Positions 11,883-22,779 of a DNA stretch of 64,000 bases are shown here, piece after piece. The position numbers and the translations under genes were made by a program. The notes below the pieces were generated by a model that saw only the letters and a list, made by a program, of their open reading frames with translations, did no database searches and was not told where the DNA came from. Every line of letters starts with the position of its first letter. The stretch's first letter is position 1. The DNA comes from Sipunculus nudus (lineage: Eukaryota > Annelida > Sipuncula > Golfingiida > Sipunculidae), in the NCBI GenBank assembly GCA_026874595.1, contig CM049319.1, positions 39,811,473-39,875,472 on the forward strand. Direction: 5' to 3'.

Positions 11883-13258
11883 CATTTGTTTCATCAGTGA
11901 TATACACAGGGTCGCATCCTTTTTAAAGTAGGACATCTTCCAAATCGTTTATAAAAATCGAAATGAGTAAAGGCAACAGGATTTCTCCTTGCCTTACCTC
12001 AGAATAGCTACTGAAATAACTGGATGTGTTCCGTTGTGCATATATACAAGACTTAAATTTATTTTACTGTACTGTGTATATTTTTTCCATTGACACCTGT
12101 CTCCTTTAATTTCCGCCAGAATGCAGCTTGTCGTACGGTATCAAATGCTTTACGATAACCAATAAAGGCACAATAAAGAGTTTTACATTTCCTATGAACA
12201 GATCTACTGTATTTTCCAATAAGAATATTTGATCAGTGGTGCTATAACTTCTACTAATTTCAGCTTGGTTTTCTTTAATAAGCTCTCATAATTCTGCATA
12301 TTTAGTAAGTCTATTGTTTGGTATGCTAATAGAAAACTTTCCCATACAACTCACTAGGGTTATTCCCGTGTAATTATCACGATCAGCCGGGTCCCCTTTA
12401 TTCTTATAGATTAATATTATCATACCGACAAGCCACTGATCAGGAATGTGTCCATCATCAATTGAAGAGTTTGACCAGCACAAGCAGAATATTTTAGAGG
12501 TCTAAATAAATTCATTTAAAACTTATTATCTGGTCCACATGCTTAACCATTTTAAAAATTCTTTATACATTTTTCAATCTCATCTGCTGTTTTTGGTGCA
12601 TTAATGATTTCTACATGGTCATCCTGATGATTTTTCTCTCCCGCTACTCTATCAAATTATCAGTTATTTTCGTTCCTTGACCCGCTAGATTCTTAAATTA
12701 AGTGTAGAATTCCTCTAAACTTTGATGATTTATCTGTAGTTAAGCTTTGTTTTTATTCAAGACTGACCAATAAAACTTTGGATTTCAACTTTGCTAGTTC
12801 TGAGTTTTGCAATCTGTTCCCTATAACCCAATAACCTATCCTCGTTAATGAGTTTCTTATACTGCTTGCTAGTTTCTCTGATAGCTTTCTCTACGTGTTC
12901 GATTTTTTTAATTTTTTTAAATGGTTTCTTCACTAATACGGTACTTTTTGGGCCTTTTTTAAAATTACTTGTACTGGTCACTATTATTTTTATTTCTTCA
13001 CCATATGTTTCATTTGCTGCTTGGATGAGAATATTATGAAGTTTCTTTTTCATTTAACAGCTCTATTGGTATGCCTTATCCTCTGTTTCTACCATCAATT
13101 CACAAATTTGGACATTGGATATATTTTTTTTTTAATCTGTGATATTTGGTATATCTGCATCATCAACTTTTGTTTCACAGAAGCAAGTTACATCATATTT
13201 CTTCGAATATTCTATGAACTCTTAGTTTCCTCTTAACGCTCCAACATTTCAGACTTTA
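11883..13258 (-). pseudogene. Non-LTR retrotransposon (LINE) ORF2 remnant: endonuclease start and RT
   Basis: Read from high to low coordinate, several pieces follow in LINE ORF2 order. At 13258-13130 an endonuclease start reads EFIEYSKKYDVTCFCETK, with a stop just before it. At 13053-12757 a basic linker lies in an open frame. At 12483-12286 the RT entry region reads IPDQWLVGMIILIYKNKGD, then NYTGITLVSCMGK. At 12190-11883 come RKAFDTVR and the RQGE...NDL motif. Most of the endonuclease is deleted and the frame is broken repeatedly. The clade is uncertain; CR1-, Jockey- or RTE-like are all possible. The lower end is cut at a junction with element A DNA. Confidence 0.8.
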
Positions 13259-13439
13259 ATTCATGTAAAAATATGATTTTGCATATCTATGTTCATGGAT
13301 CACGGATTATTACAATCGGAGTAATTGCCACCAAGAAGATGACAGTTTTACCTGGTACTGCAATCCTGTCCTATGCATGCAAGGTACATCCTGCACAATT
13401 ATCATACAATCACCCAGTCCTAGCTGTTCAATGTCCTGT

Positions 13440-13910
13440 ACATCCAGTTTAAACAAGTCATCAGCAGACAACAAGGTGATCCACTTGTTAATACCATGTT
13501 GATTGTCCTGCTGGCACAGTATCTTGCCATCCCTAGAGTGTACAGTTCTTTGGTTAAAATTTTCAAGGGTCTTCACGTAGAGGAATGATTTTATCTTCTA
13601 TGCCGTCAGGTCCTCGTTGACGAAGATTTTTGGTTTATTGAGTCCTTACAGTTTTTTCTTGTTGTCCATTACTCACTTTTTTGGTTTGCCTCGAAACAAA
13701 TTTACATATGATTGGTCCAGGGTATGATTTGAGTTTAGAGTTGACTCTGTGACAAGCAGATATGTCACAGTCTTTGATATGTACATCAATCCTGTTGAGC
13801 AGATCTACTGTCTTTTCCATGGTTAACTCGAAGCTCTCTTCATGTTTCTCAGGCATCCCAAGCATCTTTACATTTTCTCTCCTGGGAAAACTGCTCTAAT
13901 TCGGGTAAAT
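13440..13910 (-). pseudogene. LINE ORF1 remnant
   Basis: On the minus strand, RENVKMLGMPEKHEESFEL is followed by DISACHRV and PGPIICKFVSRQTKK. Then, after a frame change, come KIFVNEDLTA and SRDGKILC. The order (NVKxxGxPE, then DI..xHRV, then PxPIIxKF, then INEDLT, then DGKI) is that of LINE ORF1 proteins with an RRM-like core that bind the element RNA. It lies just upstream of the ORF2 remnant on the same strand, so both belong to one dead LINE. Confidence 0.75.
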
Positions 13911-14399
13911 GTGCATTTTAGTTTTTTTTCAGTGGCCTATTTAACGATCTTTAACGCAAATTAAAACAAAAGTTATATTCTGTAATATAGAGGAGATTTA
14001 TACTTTAAGCAAAATAAGGGTTATAATGAAAGGTGTTATTGTTTGACAGTCATTGTCGAACTCTTCTAAGTCGAATTTATTGGCTCAGATTGTCATGACG
14101 TTGTACATATTTGAGCATATTTTGTCATTATAAATCAAATGTATTGGTTATTTAACTCTATATGCCTTATTCTTATATAAGCTATAGTTTAAGTATACAT
14201 TTCTTCTTATTATAAAACCATAAAATGGTGGTGTCATAAGCCTTTCACAGAAAAACCTATAATGCACAATTAACCTAATTTGTCAACTCTGTATCTGTTT
14301 GTCAATGTTTTCTTCTGAAGGTGACTCACAACTTGCTCTATTCTGTCATGTCCCTTTTTGTTTATAGACTGTATTCACTGCATGGATTGCAGCAAACCA
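13911..14399. other. AT-rich sequence, nothing recognised
   Basis: Low-complexity AT-rich DNA between the two LINE ORF1 pieces. No gene, RNA or clear repeat is visible. Confidence 0.5.
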
Positions 14400-14700
14400 C
14401 TATAGTTGCACCCACTGTGGCGATTAATACAGCAACTGAGATTCCATTTGTCAGAATCGGCAACATGCTATCTACAATGTCTTTAGCTGTTTTACCTTGT
14501 TTTCCATTGCGATTTCTGTTATCTGACATTCCACTCCTAACCTCATGTTCATATGCCTGGTCGGAGCCAGCTTCCGTACAGAGTCAAGGTCTATGTCCTT
14601 CACCTTCATAGACGGGATCTCGCGTGTGGAGAATGGGTCGGAACCCCAGCTGCTCTTGCGCAGACGCCTTGAGCCCTTGACTGGAGCAGTCACTTAAAGG
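14400..14700 (-). pseudogene. Possible N-terminal ORF1 piece of the same LINE
   Basis: A 73-codon minus-strand frame (14693-14472) ends in a charged helix (ENKVKQLKTL). A shifted frame continues with AKDIVDSMLPILTNG and a hydrophobic stretch. Position and strand would suit the start of the LINE ORF1, but I see no diagnostic motif. It may be unrelated. Confidence 0.3.
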
Positions 14701-14759
14701 TATATAAAAATATTTTTAAATCCAATTTGAAACCAATATGGTAGTCAAAAGAATGGAGA

Positions 14760-15560
14760 TATCACTTAGGAACAAATAAATGGACAGATGGCCACTGTTA
14801 CCTTGACCTTGACCTAGTAACCCCCAAAAACAACCAGTTCATCTCCTAATTGGCTTGAATGCATCCAAAATCTTTATAAATTAGTCGATCCTGTGACCTT
14901 GACCTTTGACCCAAAAATCAATACTGGTCTTGCATTGTTAGTGGGTCATATAAAAGTCAACTTTGAAACCAAAATGTTATTAAAAACTTGGATATCATCC
15001 GGAAACAAATATGCAGACAGATGGCCCCTGTGACCTTGACCTTTTACCTCATGACCCATTTATCAATCAGAATCTTTCCCTATTGGCAGGTCAGCTTATG
15101 TGCTAGATGGAAGGTTTGGGATGAACAGTTTGGCTTAAATGCATCTACAGTCTTTATAAATAAGTCGGTCCTGTGACCTTGACCTTTGACCCAAAATCAA
15201 TACGGGTCTAACATTGTTGATGGGTCATATATAAATCAAGTATCAAGATTGCATCTACAATCTTTCTAAATAAGGGGGTTTGTGACCTTGACCTTTGACG
15301 TTTGACCTCATGACCCCAAAATAATTGGAGATCTTGCGATAGAGGTGGGCCATATATAGTTCAAGTTTGAAATATGTATATCAAGCCAAACTGGAGTTAT
15401 CACCAGGAAACAAAATGACCAACGTACAAAAAGACAAACATACGGGCAGACAGACACACAGACAGGTGGATTACTATAGGGCATCTGCTTACCCAAGCGG
15501 GGCCCTAATAACAAACAAGGTTTCAGGACTGATGAAACCACAGTTGCAAATTTGATAGTT
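14760..15560. repeat. Dispersed repeat with TGACCTTGACCTTTGACC blocks
   Basis: Several units each contain CAGATGGCC..TGTGACCTTGACC, TTTGACC-CATGACCC, GGTTTGGGATGAA..GTTTGGCTTAA and AATGCATC..TCTTTATAAATAAG. Copies of the key block lie near 14800, 14890, 15030, 15174 and 15282. Related units flank the foldback element (27000-27094 and 30164-30820). The final part, with GACAGACA and CTATAGGGCATC..GCTT, recurs near 30780-30825. No coding capacity is recognisable. It resembles a common molluscan non-autonomous repeat. Confidence 0.75.
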
Positions 15561-15589
15561 TCAATATAATTTGGCATTCTCTTAATAAA

Positions 15590-16005
15590 GGAAAAAAATC
15601 GTAAAACGGACTCAATTGCTGTCATGTGACAGTCTCAAAAACAGGGAAAAAAATCGGAAGTGGCGCCACCAATTTTCGGGAACTAATAACCCTAGTCATG
15701 GACAATATTAAAACCAAAATTCAGAGCAATCCATGCATGAATTGTCAAGATATTGGCGGTTTTGAATCAAATTTTCAATTATTCTGGGGGGTACTTACGT
15801 GCCCCTTTGCTATAAGGATATAAGTCACAGTGACCTAATTTCAGGTTTCCAAGTAGATTTTTTATGGCCCTGTCTGGATATTCAGTTATAGGCTTCTAGG
15901 TCAATTGGTGTCAAAACGTGCCAGTCCAACAGACTGACGGACGACGGACGCAGTCCGATCACTATAGCTCAGTTGACTCACAGTCAGCTGAGCTAACTAG
16001 GACGT
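15590..16005. repeat. Dispersed repeat family B
   Basis: The order of blocks is AGTGGCGCCACCA, CCATGCATGAATTGTCAAGATATTGG, GTCACAGTGACCTAATTTCAGGTTTCC, GACGGACGACGGACG and CTATAGCTCAG..CAGTCAGCTGAGCT. The same order recurs at 16560-17240, 22780-23400 and 31740-32040, so this is a mobile or formerly mobile non-coding family. The end block is partly palindromic (AGCTCAG..CTGAGCT). Confidence 0.7.
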
Positions 16006-16134
16006 CAGATGTCAGGTTGGCTGCCGTATGTCCGTGTCTTTATTAGCCTTTCTCTCTTTTATTATTGTAAATATGTTTTACGTTACTTTAAAATTCAAAT
16101 GAGTAACTTTTTTATTGGATTTAGATTAAATATA

Positions 16135-16138
<4 letters not shown>

Positions 16139-16196
<58 letters not shown>
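16139..16196. repeat. (TA)n microsatellite
   Basis: About 58 bp of uninterrupted alternating AT. Confidence 0.95.
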
Positions 16197-16198
<2 letters not shown>

Positions 16199-16559
16199 AA
16201 TCGTCTCGGCTTGTTTATATTATATATCACAGATAATGAAACTTAAATTCGATCCCCTTTCATGTACCCGATACGTTTTTAGTTTGTAAACGTGTTATTG
16301 ATTTTTTAAATAGCGTCCTTAACTTGTGATTAAAGGCTCCATGACAAAACGAAGCTTTTTTTTTTTATTGCCATGCATTTCTATTACAATGCACGCACAC
16401 AACAACAAAAACTGCCAACCAATACCAACAAGAGCAATAACAACAAATATAACACATTTACACACAGTTAGCATTTCACATCATATTTCCGGTTGTTAAT
16501 ATTTTAACAAAAACATAAACAGCCATGTATTCAGTGATGGCATTAGACAATTTAAAGGA

Positions 16560-17240
16560 ATACGTTTGTTTATTCCTAATTTGATTCGTAAACAAGTGAC
16601 CTGTGGGTCATGATGCTCAGCTGACTAGGAAGCCATTCACAAAAGGCATTTTATCATCTGAATGCCAAATTTTATAGGTGGTATCCCCATTCAATTGAAG
16701 CATATGCGCATAGCTTGTAGGATATGTGTAACAGAGACCTAATTTCCGGTTTCCAAGAATACTTTTCATGGACCTCGCTGGATGTCAAGTTAGAAGATTC
16801 TAGGTTCAATGGTTACGATTTGTGCCCTGTTAATAGACGACCGCATCTATGAAGGTCTCAAAAATAGAGAAAAAAAAATGCGTAAAAATTTGAAAAAGAA
16901 AATATAGGTGACGCCACCAGTCTGCAGGAACTGATGAAACACTCCATGAAGAATATGCATACAAAGAATCATGGTGAACAATGCATCATTTTTTTAATTA
17001 TTCTTAGGAGTATTTACATGCCCTAAAGTTCGAAGGATATGGGTAACGGAGACCTTATTTCAGGTTTGCAAGAAGATTTTTCATGGACCTCCCTAGATGT
17101 CAAGTATGAAGATTTTAAGTCCAGTGGTTACGATTTGTGCCTGGTGAACAGGCAGACCGACAAAAGGACAGACAAGCAGACGGTCGGTAAAGAATGATTG
17201 CTATAGCTCATATGTCTTTCAGTCAGCTGAGCTAAAAAAA
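16560..17240. repeat. Dispersed repeat family B, two diverged units
   Basis: Two related units (about 16690-16860 and 17010-17240) share GAGACCT-ATTTC-GGTTT-CAAGAA, TTTTTCATGGACCTC, GATGTCAAGT and GGTTACGATTTGTGCC. The second ends in the GACAGACAAGCAGACGG / CAGTCAGCTGAGCT block. GGTGACGCCACCAGTC at 16909 is the family's CCACC signature. Confidence 0.65.
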
Positions 17241-18165
17241 TGACATTAAGTTCGCAATATTTTTTATATACGTGTATAGAGAGCTTATGAAAATTTGTAC
17301 ATGTTGTTGCGGATGCACAACTGTGATACGATCACGGAATGGTCTGTACAGTTAGGCCTCGTAATGGTGAAATGGTAGACACAGGTAGAAGGCACAAAAA
17401 AACCCTTAAAACTACTAAATATACACACCAAAATGCATCCGTTAGTGTATTTGATAGTAAATGGGTCTTTCTGGCAACTTTGCCACGTTCTTACCTTAAT
17501 ATATTAATGAAACATTATCCCTAATGATCCATATAAGCCCGCGGTGATTTAAACATAACAATATACAGGAATTTGTAATGAGCGGACGTTGATCGACTGG
17601 TACCCTCCATCGACATCTATTATCGCCCCTTTTTCCAGTTCAAACAGCGATAAGATCAGAGCGGGTTCCCAGTCTTAATCCCGTTGCAAAGGACTGTGGG
17701 TCACTCCATGTAATCATGGCGGCTTGTTCTCTATGTAAACACATCAGCTCTTGGCAAAATCATGGATAAGTTGGGCTATTGAGCATTGTTTTGGTGCCAA
17801 TACTTTGCAGATGTTTCATAAAACATCCAAAGACAACAAAAAGGTATTTATTTTATGTTGACATCGCTTGAAATGTCAATTATTCGATTCCAAAGGGGTC
17901 TCCTATTTGGAACCTTACGAGGCGTTTTCCTAAGAGTCGTTCCAAAGACGTTGTTGACGGAGATGAGCAGAGCGGATCTGAATCACACGTCTTGGGACGA
18001 GACAATTGTACATGGATCATAATTTACATTTATAACATTACAATTCAACGCCTTATCTTTTCAGATAGTGCATAATTTCCACATTACATTTGTGCTTACA
18101 AACACATAAAAACTGTTGTATAACTAACTAGACTAGATCAGTTGAATATACAAACCAATTCGCAA
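17241..18165. other. Unassigned sequence
   Basis: No domain recognised. A stretch at 17700-17850 is less AT-rich, has CATGGCGGCTTG with a short open frame, and ends in a GTATTT that could be a splice donor, so an orphan 5' exon is conceivable. I cannot support it further. Confidence 0.35.
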
Positions 18166-18406
18166 TGATACACACTCGAGAGTCCGGTCTCGCAAGACTT
18201 TCGTCCGGGTGTCGCGTACAAATACAGCCTCCGAACTTATACCTGGGATTATAGTACACAAGTACACAACATATTTTCTTCCATTTTAAAACAAACCTTT
18301 ATACTTTATACTGATGAACAGTCACAAAATTACGATATGGGTACGAGTTATACTGTACTTGACACGTCTGTAATAGAATAACTTAAATGTGAACATGTCA
18401 ATTACA
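18166..18406 (-). mobile_element. Ty3/Gypsy element B: 3' LTR
   Basis: On the minus strand this starts TGTAATTGACATG, just past the end of pol (stop near 18430), and ends GTGTATCA. Its terminal part matches 22631-22745, on the far side of the element, with shared TCCGGGTGTCG and ACCTCCGAACTTGT-like blocks and CTGGGATTAT-GTACACAA. That identifies a 3' LTR/5' LTR pair of one minus-strand element. The purine tract before it (AAAGAGAC) is weak. Confidence 0.6.
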
Positions 18407-18670
18407 AAGTCTCTTTAATAACGCGGAGGTCAGCGGAATCTCCTTGGTTGTCCACCGTGCACCACAGTTTGTGGTGCGATGGCCGGCCCATCACCAAACA
18501 TGGCGAATGGAAGAGCTGTGTCCGACGAATCACAAGTTGTAGGCACACAGCGTCGTGCATTCCAAACAGTTCCGTCTGCGAGTCTGTACGTCGAAGGTCC
18601 TACCTGCTGTTGTATCTGTTTGGGATCCGACAGGACTAGAGACAGTTTGTGCTGCTGGAATGGTCACTTA

Positions 18671-18943
18671 GGCCCCTTTTCCATGCGAGCGGAAACGCGC
18701 GCGTTTCAGCGCGCTGAAAAGAACGCGCTGAATTTAGCTTTTCCATATGCGCGGAAACGCGCGCGTTTCCGCGGAATCCTCCCTACGCATTACGTGCTCT
18801 TACAAGGGAATCCCCATCCTAAATCGTTCCCAGTAACATGTCAAGCATGTACATGTACATGTCACTGTATTCATCCATGCATTTATAACTTTCGTTATAT
18901 TTACAGGAACGTATAGTTTTCATTACTATTGACATGCAGAATA

Positions 18944-18985
<42 letters not shown>

Positions 18986-19326
18986 TAAAGTGGAAAAGCA
19001 GAGCAGCGATAAAGTATGATTTGTCACCATTTTCAATGCTGGGGCGTCTGCAAGCAGAGAGCTTTTGTGTCCTTGGCCTCTACAACAAGACTCACCCGCG
19101 CGCGTTTCCGCGCGCATGGAAAAGGGACACATGATTAACACTGGTGCGACTTTTCCGCGCGGGGAAACGCGCGCTGAAAAATCGCACATCGCACGATGTC
19201 GATTTTACACGCGCGCGGAAACGCGCGCGTTTCCGCGTGCATGGAAAAGGTATATCTGATTTACACTTGCGCGATTTTTTCAGCGCGCGGAAACGCGCGC
19301 GTTTCCGCGCGCATGGAAAAGGCCCC
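18671..19326. mobile_element. PIF/Harbinger-like MITE with CpG-rich palindromic ends
   Basis: The 656-bp element is flanked by TTA on both sides (18668-18670 and 19327-19329), the 3-bp TWA duplication typical of PIF/Harbinger. The ends are inverted: GGCCCCTTTTCCATGCG at the left, and the complement of CGCATGGAAAAGGCCCC at the right. Behind them lie GCGGAAACGCGCGCGTTTC palindromes. Extra copies of this palindrome sit inside (18740-18780, 19095-19130, 19205-19250), together with a (TA)n run at 18947-18981. No transposase is encoded. It interrupts the integrase of element B between the codons for GDYVL and the final GPSTYRL domain. Confidence 0.8.
18947..18981. repeat. (TA)n microsatellite inside the MITE
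   Basis: About 35 bp of alternating TA. Confidence 0.9.
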
Positions 19327-21169
19327 TTATGCAGAACATAATCGCCAGACTTTAGTTTTGGAGCTTGGCTCTGCGAATCCGGTCTGTATACGTTTTGGTT
19401 TTGTTTTTGCCGTTTGGCAATATCCTCTGCTTTGTCAGTGATTTGCTGCGGGACTGGTGCCTGGGATGTCAGCTTCTCTAATAGCAATCTAATTTTCCTA
19501 CCGATCATTAACTCAGCCGGAGTGTGTTTCGTTAGATGATTGTGGTGAATTTGGTTCTTTTGCCAAGGACGTTGGGGCCATGTGATAGGTTGAACAGGAG
19601 GCTGATCGGCTTTGATACCTGTGTTGCTGATACCACAAGCTTTACAGCGCTGAACATGTACTACTATATGCGAATTTTGGCCACCAGACTACCTCGCGAC
19701 ATCGCTGTTTCATGCGCACAATTCCAGGATGGCCCGCATGGGCCATGTCTAGCACTCATTGGTACAGCGTTTGTGGTATAACTGCTTCAGCGCCCCTTGC
19801 CAGGCAATAAGTATTCCACACAGACAATTCGTTATTCACATGCTGGTAGGGTTTCAATTCATCCGAAACGGTTTTTGGCCATCATCAATGGTGTACTGCC
19901 TAACCTGTTAAAAAACAGGGTCTTTGTCTAAAGCAGCTTGTTATACAGATGGCGTTACAAACGATGTGTTGATATGCAGAACATCTGCATCATGCAGGGA
20001 TTGCACACACTCCGTGGTATATCAGAACTTGGTGGGTGCACTAGTCGAATAAGCATGTCTGGACCACTGTTTGTATGACCTGGTGTTCACTCAACTTGGA
20101 AATTGTGTTGAAGTCTGTCTGGCCATGGGTAGATACGCAGAGGTTTATTATCTGAACCTGTTGTATCTAAGAGTGCAGTGAGAGCTTAGTGGTCTGTACG
20201 CAGTGTGAACAGACGTCCATAGAGCAGTATATGCCAGTGCTCACAAGCAAGGACGCAGGCTAAGGCTTCGCGTTCTCCGGTGGAGTATTTGCGCTCTGTA
20301 GGTGACAGAGTCCTGGAAGCAAACAGGACTGGATGTTCAACACTCCATCCTTTCTGTGACAATACGGCTCCAATGGCGATTTACGATGCTTCTATAGCAA
20401 CAATTATTGGGAGTTCCTAATCGAAATGAGCGAGAGTTGGTGCTGACACAATGCGTTCTTCCAATTCAATGAAAGCTTTACGTTGTTCATCAGCCCATTC
20501 CCAAGCCTGGACTTGGCGTAGAAGTGTGCGGAGTGGATCTGCAATGTCAGCATAAAATGGCACAAATTTCAGATAGAAGTTAGCCGCGCCCAAGACACAA
20601 GAAAGTTCGTTTCCGTTCTGTAGATCTGCGAGGTCCAAGGGAATCTGAAGATAGCTGCGACGCAGATCAAGCTTTGTGAACAGGTGAGCACCTGTAAATG
20701 TTGTTGCAGCTCCTCCATGGTAGGCAGTTGGTCAGGTCGACGTACTGTCTCAATTTACCTGATTTTCTTCGAGCAATTACCAAATTGGATATCCATGGAG
20801 ATTAATCAATATTGCAAAGTTCTTGTGAAAATTCCTCACGCATGTTAAAGGAAGTCTCCGTAGGTTTAGAGACACAGGAGTAGAAGAAGTGTCAACTCAA
20901 GGCGTGTGTCTAAACTGTGACACTTTTCCAAATCTAGTGAAAACTTCTGGGTATTCTGATTGTACATTCACTGATTGAATGGGCTCACCATTGTGCATTG
21001 GTGGGAAGCAAAGCGTATTGAAGAAATCAACTCCCATTAAACTAGAACTCTTGTTTGGTGACATAGAATGGGAAACTGAATGGTATGTTTTTTGTGATGA
21101 CTGGGAGATTAACAACTCAAACACTTCTATTGTCTTAAGTGGAGCGGATAACTATCGATTAGCATAAGA

Positions 21170-22400
21170 AAAGTGCAAATGGTGATGCAAGTATGAAATC
21201 TGAAACAAAGGCAATTAGCGTTACCTAGATAAAAAATAAAGGCATAGCCACTGAGAATTCCGACAATCTCCAAGATAGTCGCCATTTTTATAAATGGCCG
21301 CCAATGACATTATTTCCCACAAATGATCCTGAAGCAGGCTGAACTCCCATCAAATTATTATTAAATGTTAATTGTTTGGCTCTAATAATGTTTTTTTAGT
21401 TGACACCAGTCAATTTTGACAGATACGTAAATAAAAATAATCCAAGATGGCCTCTATTTTTCAAGATGGCCGCAATTATTGACAAGTCTTTTAAGGAAGT
21501 ATATTCTTCAGAAAACATGTCATGTAATATATCGATTTGTGTTAATTTGACCGTGCTGAGTTGAATTTGGCCATCGAAATTTCGATTAAACCCATTCCAA
21601 ATATGTTTAGTGATTCTGACACAAATTTAATTTGCCTCACATATACAGGCTTGCAGAGCAGTGATTCATGAAAGAAGGTTAACTTTGTCAGTTTTTTTTT
21701 TTATTTTGACAAATGATTAACTATTAGGATGTACTTTTTCGCTATTGAAATTAACTACTGAAATTTTCTGAAATTAAGGTACGACTGTGAATATTTGCAA
21801 CATTTTTAGAATGTACAAAATGTGGCTTAAATGTGCATATCGTTTAACCTACTGAAATGTAGGTAATGGAACCATGTGCTGTATAATTTTGGTAATTTAT
21901 GCAAGTTTCTCATTTTTTTTGTAAGGCATGCTTTGAAAATGGCATAAGTTACAACACGTAGAAGCAAACTGTGTACGATTTGAAGTGACTTGCAATTGTG
22001 TCAGACAAAACTTTAAAAAAATGACATCAAATTCAATATAAACTAGGCATCTCTAACCTAAAGGGTAATTGAGTTAAGAATATTCCAGCCAAGCCTGGCT
22101 TTTTACCGTTTGACGGCAAACAGTGTAAGATTTAACAAGATTTACCATTGTTTCACAGAATGCTTTACTAATGCTAACTAATGCACTCACTATATCTTTA
22201 TTACATTAAAAGTGACTAAATTGTAAAATAAAATGAGAGACGAAAATTTCGCAAAAAAAAAAAAAACAAAAGTGGTAACGGTCCCTCATGGCTGATTTGT
22301 GAGGTCAGAAGTGTTTTCTAATGCAATAATAGTTTCAGCGTAAGTGAAAGTATCACTTCCAGGTATGGAGTGAAAGAGTCTTAGACCCTCCGTTCCAAGT
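21170..22400. other. AT-rich spacer in place of element B gag
   Basis: Position between the protease remnant and the 5' LTR says gag should lie here, but I recognise no gag or zinc knuckle. CAAGATGGCCGC-like blocks occur at 21270, 21450 and 21465. There is an A13 run at 22252-22264. The gag has been replaced or has decayed beyond recognition. Confidence 0.45.
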
Positions 22401-22612
22401 GAATCAAGATGGCGCGTTTCCGCGCTTCAGTCGTTGCTTCTCAGTGTGTCGAGAGCTTTGCCGTCAAATATGTCTGGACAGCGGTATACTAGCGCTTCCA
22501 TGGGACTGTTGGTTGACTTGGTTCCGTAGGAATGGGTTGGGTGGCGAAAGCGTGATGTCAGCTTACATCGTCGTCGCAAGATATTTTGTATGACTAACTC
22601 GGTTAGTTGAAA

Positions 22613-22745
22613 ACGAACTTTCATTCGCCATGATACATACTCTCGAGTAAGGTTTCGCGAGACTCTCGTCCGGGTGTCGTGAACAAATCCAACCTCCGAA
22701 CTTGTACATGCAGATCTGGGATTATTGTACACAAATACACAACAC
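22613..22745 (-). mobile_element. Ty3/Gypsy element B: 5' LTR remnant and primer-binding site
   Basis: The minus strand ends GTATGTATCA at 22631 and is followed at once by TGGCGAATGAAAG. The TGG start directly after the terminal CA is what a tRNA primer-binding site should look like. The LTR part (22631-22745) matches 18166-18280. The rest of the 5' LTR is missing; unrelated CACACA-rich DNA follows. A minus-strand frame across this region is an LTR/leader frame and not a separate gene. Confidence 0.6.
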
Positions 22746-22779
22746 ACACAAAAATAGGAAAACTCGCAACATACAGATC

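Larger units (their letters stand above)
7115..12192. repeat. Three near-identical tandem copies of a 1694-bp block
   Basis: The copies are 7115-8808, 8809-10502 and 10503-12192, each starting CGGATTTCTTTTATC. Few differences are visible: C versus T in ACAACGCAGTTATT at about 8240 (copies 2 and 3 have T), CTTGTCTTACC versus CTTGCCTTACC near 11990, and AAAGGGTTTTAC versus AAAGAGTTTTAC near 12177. Each block holds the right arm of the inverted-repeat element, the gag start of element A, its upstream region and a LINE fragment. Near-identity means either recent duplication or an assembly artefact. Confidence 0.95.
18430..21124 (-). pseudogene. pol: Ty3/Gypsy element B: decayed pol (protease, RT, RNase H, integrase)
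   Basis: From high to low coordinate: a protease C-terminus with LMGVDFFNTL, then YPEVFTRFGKV at the RT start (21124-20897); a gap in which the RT palm is lost; RT thumb/connection VLGAANFYLKFVPFYADIAD with APTLAHFD (20638-20417); RNase H with LFASRTLSPTERKYSTGERE and LRTDH (about 20380-20130); and the integrase C-terminal part TPAELMIGRKIR..KLKSGDYVL (about 19520-19330). Integrase then continues on the other side of a MITE with GPSTYRLADGTVWNARR and a stop near 18430. Stops and frameshifts are frequent, and the integrase core and RT YxDD are not found. It is an old, non-functional copy. Confidence 0.8.

Noticed and set aside
17700-17860. Possible 5' exon with ATGGCGGCTTGTTC and a GTATTT donor
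   Set aside because: No further exon, promoter or protein similarity is visible, so it was kept only as unassigned sequence.
18479-19508. Frames with repeated ARGNARVSAR / RKRARFRA peptides
   Set aside because: They are translations of the CpG palindromes of the MITE in several frames on both strands, with (TA)n in between.
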